This document shows, one piece after another, positions 59,993 through 64,000 of a DNA stretch of 64,000 nt (positions within the stretch are counted from its first letter, which is position 1; every line of letters starts with the position of its first letter). The stretch is from Methylobacillus rhizosphaerae (GTDB lineage: Bacteria > Pseudomonadota > Gammaproteobacteria > Burkholderiales > Methylophilaceae). Location of the stretch: positions 124,001 through 188,000 of the forward strand of contig NZ_FZOA01000001.1 of NCBI RefSeq assembly GCF_900187985.1. The letters run 5' to 3'. Made by a program: the position numbers and the translations under genes. Below the pieces are notes generated by a model. It saw only the letters and a program-made list of their open reading frames with translations, did not search any database and was not told the origin of the DNA.

Positions 59993-60496
59993 ATGGCATC
60001 GGTCAATAAAGTAATCTTGGTAGGCAATCTGGGGCGCGATCCTGAAGTGCGCTATATGCCGAATGGCGAGGCGGTATGTAATTTCAGTATTGCGACGACG
60101 GACAACTGGAAAGACAAGAATGGTCAGCGCCAGGAGCGGACAGAGTGGCACAATATCGTCATGTATCGCAAATTGGCGGAGATTGCTGGTGAATACCTGA
60201 AAAAAGGCCGGCCTGTCTATGTGGAAGGTCGTCTGCAAACACGTAAATGGCAGACCAAGGAAGGTCAGGACAGATATACCACCGAGATCATTGCGGACCA
60301 GATGCAGATGCTAGGTGGTCGTGACGCGGGAAGTAGTGGTGGCGCCAGTTACGATGGCGGCGATGATTTCAACCAGGAGTACAGCCAGTCCGCGCCCAAG
60401 CAACAGGCCGCTCCGACGCAGCGCCCTGCAGCTGCTAAACCAGCCCCTGCCGCGGGTAACAGTTTTGATGATTTTGAGGATGACATCCCGTTTTGA
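59993..60496 (+). CDS. ssb: Single-stranded DNA-binding protein
   Basis: SSB (167 aa) has an N-terminal OB-fold (about 1-110; [40 protein letters not shown]), a glutamine- and proline-rich linker and the acidic tip DDFEDDIPF that recruits repair and replication proteins. The upstream MFS and uvrA genes are its usual neighbours. Confidence 0.98.
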   Translation: MASVNKVILVGNLGRDPEVRYMPNGEAVCNFSIATTDNWKDKNGQRQERTEWHNIVMYRKLAEIAGEYLKKGRPVYVEGRLQTRKWQTKEGQDRYTTEIIADQMQMLGGRDAGSSGGASYDGGDDFNQEYSQSAPKQQAAPTQRPAAAKPAPAAGNSFDDFEDDIPF

Positions 60497-60559
60497 TGCC
60501 ATTCCCAGCCTGGCGCCTGGATGCCATCCCGTTAACAGTATGTTTTGTTGGAGCACTGC

Positions 60560-61306
60560 ATGAGCAAGATCGCCGCTACGGCGAGTGATACCCCGGCCTT
60601 TGATCTCAAGGGTTCGACTTTTCCCATGTTGATTTTGTATCTCTACAGCACTGACCTGTCTGCGATAGAGCAGCAGGTTCAGGCGCGTATGTTGAGTGCG
60701 CCGGACTTGTTCTCTTATGATCCTGTGGTCCTGGACATGAGCAAGCTTGGCAATCAGCAGGAAACGCCTGATTATGCTGCGATCAGGACGATTCTTCACT
60801 CACACAAGCTGGTGCTGGTCGGTGTTGCCAATGCCGGGGAAGAGCATGCTGAGGCTGCGCAGAAAGTTGGCTTGGGCTTATTCAATGGTGGTGTATTGAC
60901 CAAACCTCGTGTAGCTGAGCCAGCGCCGGTTGAGGAAGCTCCGCAGCCGCCTGCGGAACCGGTGGCAATTTCGCGCGTGGCAAGAATTATCACCAGTCCG
61001 GTGCGTACCGGACAGCAGATCTATGCCAAGGGTGGGGACCTGATCGTGTTGGCGCCGGTGTCTGCAGGTGCGGAAGTGTTGGCTGACGGTAACATTCATG
61101 TATACGCCTCGTTGCGCGGACGCGCGTTGGCGGGCGCCCGGGGGGATGAGTCGGCGCGTATTTTCATACGCTCGATGGAAGCTGAATTGATTTCCATCGC
61201 TGGCTCCTACAAGGCCATTAACGAAGAGCTGTCACGCGAAATGCATGGCAAGGCGGTACAAGCCTATCTGGTTGACGAGCAGTTGCGAATCGAAGTCATG
61301 GCGTAA
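60560..61306 (+). CDS. minC: Septum site-determining protein MinC
   Basis: MinC (248 aa) blocks FtsZ rings away from midcell. The N-terminal about 110 residues form the FtsZ-inhibiting domain (FDLKGSTFPMLILYLY), then a proline-rich linker, and the C-terminal right-handed beta-helix that binds MinD (TSPVRTGQQIYAKGGDLIVL, VHVYASLRGRALAGARGDES-like IHVYASLRGRALAGARGD). ATG at 60560 is preceded by TGGAG; a TTG five codons earlier is less likely. minD follows after 49 bases. Confidence 0.96.
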   Translation: MSKIAATASDTPAFDLKGSTFPMLILYLYSTDLSAIEQQVQARMLSAPDLFSYDPVVLDMSKLGNQQETPDYAAIRTILHSHKLVLVGVANAGEEHAEAAQKVGLGLFNGGVLTKPRVAEPAPVEEAPQPPAEPVAISRVARIITSPVRTGQQIYAKGGDLIVLAPVSAGAEVLADGNIHVYASLRGRALAGARGDESARIFIRSMEAELISIAGSYKAINEELSREMHGKAVQAYLVDEQLRIEVMA

Positions 61307-61355
61307 TTCAAGGAATGAATCAATCTGAAATCAATGGCATAAAGGAAATTTATAA

Positions 61356-62162
61356 GTGGCAAAAGTAATCGTGGTTACATCGGGCAAAGGCGGAGTTGGC
61401 AAAACCACCACCTCCGCCAGTTTTGCAACTGGCCTGGCGTTGCAAGGTCACAAAGTAGCGGTGCTGGATTTTGATGTCGGTCTCCGGAACCTGGACCTTA
61501 TCATGGGCTGTGAACGGCGCGTGGTGTATGACTTCGTTAATGTCATTAACCAGGAAGCAACACTGAAACAGGCGCTGATCAAGGACAAGCACTGCGATAA
61601 TCTGTACATCTTGCCTGCCTCACAAACGCGCGATAAGGATGCGCTGACAGTGGAAGGTGTGGAGAGAGTGATTGATGAGTTGAAAGAATCGTTTGACTAC
61701 ATCGTCTGTGATTCACCTGCCGGTATTGAAAAGGGCGCGATCATGGCACTTTATTTCGCGGATGAAGCGCTGGTGGTGACCAATCCGGAAGTTTCCTCTG
61801 TGCGCGACTCTGACCGCATTCTCGGTATGCTGTCGGCCAAGTCGCGCCGTGCCGAAAAGGGCGAAAGCCCGGTCAAGGAGCATTTGCTCGTGACGCGTTA
61901 TTCCCCCAAGCGTGCCAAGAATGGCGAAATGCTGTCTGTCGCTGATGTGCAGGAAATTCTCAATGTGCCACTACTGGGCGTGATCCCGGAGTCGGAAGTC
62001 GTGTTGCAAGCCTCCAACGCTGGTGCGCCGGCCATTCACCAGAATGGTAGCGATGTCTCAGAAGCCTATGGCGATGCCATTGCCCGCTTCCTCGGTGAGG
62101 AGCGCCCTATGCGTTTCACCACCGAAAAGCCCGGTCTTCTGCAACGCCTGTTTGGAGGTTGA
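61356..62162 (+). CDS. minD: Septum site-determining ATPase MinD
   Basis: MinD (268 aa, GTG start with AAAGGAAA ahead) is the membrane-bound ATPase that carries MinC and oscillates with MinE. The deviant Walker A is KGGVGKTT at 11-18, and the membrane-targeting amphipathic helix is at the end ([12 protein letters not shown]). minE starts one base after the stop. Confidence 0.98.
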   Translation: MAKVIVVTSGKGGVGKTTTSASFATGLALQGHKVAVLDFDVGLRNLDLIMGCERRVVYDFVNVINQEATLKQALIKDKHCDNLYILPASQTRDKDALTVEGVERVIDELKESFDYIVCDSPAGIEKGAIMALYFADEALVVTNPEVSSVRDSDRILGMLSAKSRRAEKGESPVKEHLLVTRYSPKRAKNGEMLSVADVQEILNVPLLGVIPESEVVLQASNAGAPAIHQNGSDVSEAYGDAIARFLGEERPMRFTTEKPGLLQRLFGG

Positions 62163-62163
62163 T

Positions 62164-62433
62164 ATGTCGATACTCAGTTATTTGCTTGGCAGCCGCAAGA
62201 AAACTGCCTCCGTTGCCAAAGAACGTCTGCAGATCATCCTGGCACATGAGCATAATGGCCGTGGTGCGCCAGATTATCTGCCTGCAATGAAGCAAGAGAT
62301 CATGGCGGTTATTGCAAAATATATTGAAATTGATGTGGATAAAATTCATGTCAATCTGGACCGCCAGGATGAAGTGGCTGTGCTGGAACTCAATGTGGTG
62401 TTGCCAGAGATGCAAGTACAAGGCAAAAGCTAG
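62164..62433 (+). CDS. minE: Cell division topological specificity factor MinE
   Basis: MinE (89 aa) displaces MinC from MinD and drives Min oscillation. The N-terminal [20 protein letters not shown] carries the membrane-binding and MinD-contact helix, and [20 protein letters not shown] the anti-MinD region. The ATG at 62164 is the conserved start; the longer open frame runs back into minD. Confidence 0.97.
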   Translation: MSILSYLLGSRKKTASVAKERLQIILAHEHNGRGAPDYLPAMKQEIMAVIAKYIEIDVDKIHVNLDRQDEVAVLELNVVLPEMQVQGKS

Positions 62434-62539
62434 ACATGATAGGCAGGGAGGGCCGACAGGGATGGAGATCGCCGGCTTTCCCGGAATAAACACTTGATGT
62501 TGAAGTAATCATTGCCATGTTCTAGAGGGTAGCTTCGAG

Positions 62540-62545
62540 TATAAT
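62540..62545 (+). promoter_or_regulatory. -10 element upstream of the FmdB gene
   Basis: A perfect TATAAT lies 41 bases before the FmdB-like ATG, in an AT-rich gap after minE. TTGCCA (62512-62517) is a candidate -35 but 22 bases away, so recognition may rely on the -10 alone. Confidence 0.5.
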
Positions 62546-62586
62546 TTCGTTTTTTTGTCGTTTCGACTTTCGAAGTGGACACTGAT

Positions 62587-62838
62587 ATGCCTATTTACGA
62601 TTATCAATGCAGTAGCTGTGGTCACAAAGCCGAGCTGATGCGTAAGGTGAGTGAAGCCGGTACCACCACGGTATGCCCGGCCTGCGCTCAGGAAACATTT
62701 GAGAAGCAGGTATCTGCTCCCAGTTTCCAGCTGACAGGTAGTGGCTGGTATGCGACCGACTTCAAGGGCAGCAGCCCGGCAAAGAAATCTGAAGAAGCGG
62801 CGCCTGCAGCCTGTGGTACAGGTTGTGCCTGTCATTAA
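62587..62838 (+). CDS. FmdB-family zinc ribbon protein
   Basis: An 83-residue protein opening MPIYDYQCSSCGHKAELMRK. Cysteine pairs at 8/11 and 30/33 form a zinc ribbon, and the C-terminus adds a cysteine-rich CGTGCACH that may bind a second metal. FmdB proteins are named from a regulator of formamide/formate genes in Methylophilus; most are uncharacterised. It is followed by the DUF502 gene and aspS, a very common beta/gammaproteobacterial order. Confidence 0.92.
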   Translation: MPIYDYQCSSCGHKAELMRKVSEAGTTTVCPACAQETFEKQVSAPSFQLTGSGWYATDFKGSSPAKKSEEAAPAACGTGCACH

Positions 62839-62866
62839 CGCTTCCGCACTTACGTTCAGGGTTGCC

Positions 62867-63469
62867 ATGAAAAGCTATTTTATTACTGGTCTGCTGGTGC
62901 TGGTGCCGTTGTGCATCACCATCTGGGTGCTCAGCACATTGATTGGCCTGATGGACCAGAGTTTGCTGCTGCTGCCTGCAGCCTGGCGTCCCGAAGCATA
63001 CTTTGGGCGCGCCATCCCCGGAATCGGCGCCATCCTGACCTTGCTGATTGTGCTGGGTACCGGTTTGGTGGCGACCAATTTTTTCGGCAAACGCCTGATT
63101 CAATTCTGGGAAGCCTTGCTTGCCCGCGTGCCGGTGGTGAAGTCTATCTACTACAGCGTCAAGCAAGTATCGGATACGCTGTTTTCCGATTCTGGCCAGG
63201 CGTTCCGCAAGGCGTTGCTGGTGCAGTATCCGCGCCAGGGAAGCTGGACAATTGGTTTCCTGACTGGTCAGCCCGGGGGCGATGTTGCCAATTATCTGGA
63301 AGGGGAGTTCGTCAGCGTCTATATCCCGACGACGCCTAACCCTACGTCCGGTTTTTTCCTCATGATGCCGGCAGCAGATGTGGTGGAACTCGACATGAGC
63401 GTGGACGAAGCCCTTAAATATATTATTTCCATGGGAGTAGTGGCTCCCGAGAATAAACTTAAATCCTGA
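62867..63469 (+). CDS. DUF502 family membrane protein
   Basis: A 200-residue protein with two N-terminal hydrophobic segments (MKSYFITGLLVLVPLCITIW, then IGAILTLLIVLGTGLVATNF) and a soluble C-terminal domain with ARVPVVKSIYYSVKQVSDTL and YIPTTPNPTSGFF, the DUF502 signature. Function unknown. ATG at 62867 is chosen; the longer frame overlaps the FmdB gene. It lies between the FmdB gene and aspS (34 bases). Confidence 0.93.
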   Translation: MKSYFITGLLVLVPLCITIWVLSTLIGLMDQSLLLLPAAWRPEAYFGRAIPGIGAILTLLIVLGTGLVATNFFGKRLIQFWEALLARVPVVKSIYYSVKQVSDTLFSDSGQAFRKALLVQYPRQGSWTIGFLTGQPGGDVANYLEGEFVSVYIPTTPNPTSGFFLMMPAADVVELDMSVDEALKYIISMGVVAPENKLKS

Positions 63470-63503
63470 TTTTTAACCTTATTTCCTATACAAGAAAAAC
63501 GTT

Positions 63504-64000
63504 ATGCGTACTCATTACTGCGGTCACCTGAACCGTGAACATATTGGCCAGACTGTCACCCTCTGTGGCTGGGCGCACCGCCGTCGCGACCATGGTGGCG
63601 TGATCTTCATCGATTTGCGCGACCGCGAAGGCATGGCACAGATTGTCATTGATCCGGATACGCCGGAAGCTTTCACACTGGCCGAGAGCGTACGTAATGA
63701 GTTCGTGCTCAAGGTGGTGTGCAAGGTGCGTGCTCGCCCTGAGGGCACTGTCAATCTCAACATCCCGACCGGCGAAGTGGAAATGCTGGCGAGCGAGATC
63801 GAGATACTCAATCCATCGCTAACGCCGCCGTTCATGCTGGACGACGACAATTTGTCGGAGATGGTGCGTCTGGAGCACCGTTACATCGACTTGCGCCGCC
63901 CTGCGATGCAGAAAAATCTGATGCTGCGCTACCGTGTTGCCAAGGCACTGCGCGATCAGCTCGATAACCAGGGCTTTATCGAGGTTGAGACCCCAATGTT
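63504..64000 (+). CDS. aspS: Aspartate--tRNA ligase (3' end cut by the window)
   Basis: The first 165 codons of AspRS, from ATG 63504 to the window edge. The N-terminal anticodon-binding OB domain is seen ([57 protein letters not shown]), followed by the linker and the start of the class II core ([28 protein letters not shown]). Because gatCAB is present, this may be a non-discriminating enzyme that also charges tRNA(Asn); whether asnS exists cannot be seen here. Confidence 0.98.
   Translation, partial: MRTHYCGHLNREHIGQTVTLCGWAHRRRDHGGVIFIDLRDREGMAQIVIDPDTPEAFTLAESVRNEFVLKVVCKVRARPEGTVNLNIPTGEVEMLASEIEILNPSLTPPFMLDDDNLSEMVRLEHRYIDLRRPAMQKNLMLRYRVAKALRDQLDNQGFIEVETPM

Overview
The window is a dense, chromosomal, housekeeping segment of a Gram-negative bacterium, roughly 54-55 % G+C by eye. 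Gene content and order point to a betaproteobacterium: a mreBCD-mrdA-rodA-rlpA-dacC-dat-ybeD-lipB-lipA block, metX-metW, hemA-prfA-prmC, trpE-trpG-trpD-trpC beside rpe, aroK-aroB-dgt, aroE-mtgA, lptM-lysA, minC-minD-minE and a glnA-glnL-glnG nitrogen cluster. A family such as Methylophilaceae fits (compact genome, formyl-tetrahydrofolate deformylase, abundant classical porin), but that is an inference from memory, not proven by the sequence.

Layout. 1-13805 (minus strand): elongasome and lipoate genes read mreB, mreC, mreD, mrdA, rodA, rlpA, dacC, dat, ybeD, lipB, lipA, a CorC-like membrane protein, a ubiquinone-type hydroxylase, then a truncated flavin-binding protein. 13927-17126 (plus): gatC-gatA-gatB. 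17178-19185: a family-6-like DNA glycosylase and pyrE (minus), facing away from xthA (plus). 19210-21100: ampG and a TauE/DsbD-like membrane protein. 21120-24903: metW/metX (minus) diverging from a gamma carbonic anhydrase-like gene, a DMT permease and an acetyltransferase. 24941-28610 (minus): hemA, prfA, a DUF2127 gene, prmC. 28910-35218 (plus): rpe, a newly read trp leader peptide, trpE, trpG, trpD, a DUF3465 gene, trpC, hemB. 35201-38296 (minus): an unassigned gene and mrcA. 38614-42766 (plus): aroK, aroB, dgt, a porin. 43022-47200 (minus): glnG, glnL, glnA. 47449-50841 (plus): rhodanese, aroE, mtgA, lptM, lysA. 50887-55648: a Pmp3-like peptide, purU (minus), a GyrI-like protein, a CobD/CbiB-like protein, ispH, a DoxX protein (minus), a GNAT protein. 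55706-64000: uvrA (minus), a YajR-type MFS protein, ssb, minCDE, an FmdB zinc ribbon, a DUF502 protein, and the start of aspS.

How it works together. The left third builds and shapes peptidoglycan (MreBCD, PBP2, RodA, RlpA, DacC), echoed by AmpG, MrcA and MtgA further on. The middle makes chorismate, tryptophan and tetrapyrroles. The glutamine synthetase cluster carries its own readable nitrogen control: a sigma-54 promoter, two NtrC-like enhancer sites, and a weaker NtrC-like site before glnL.

I found no mobile element, CRISPR array, tRNA or rRNA gene, toxin-antitoxin pair, phage gene or accessory defence system, and no convincing undescribed multi-gene system. The most rewarding signals are regulatory: a 16-codon trp leader with three Trp codons, the glnA enhancer, a perfect palindrome overlapping a hemA promoter, a possible double leaderless promoter between metX and the carbonic anhydrase gene, and hairpins around dgt and the porin.
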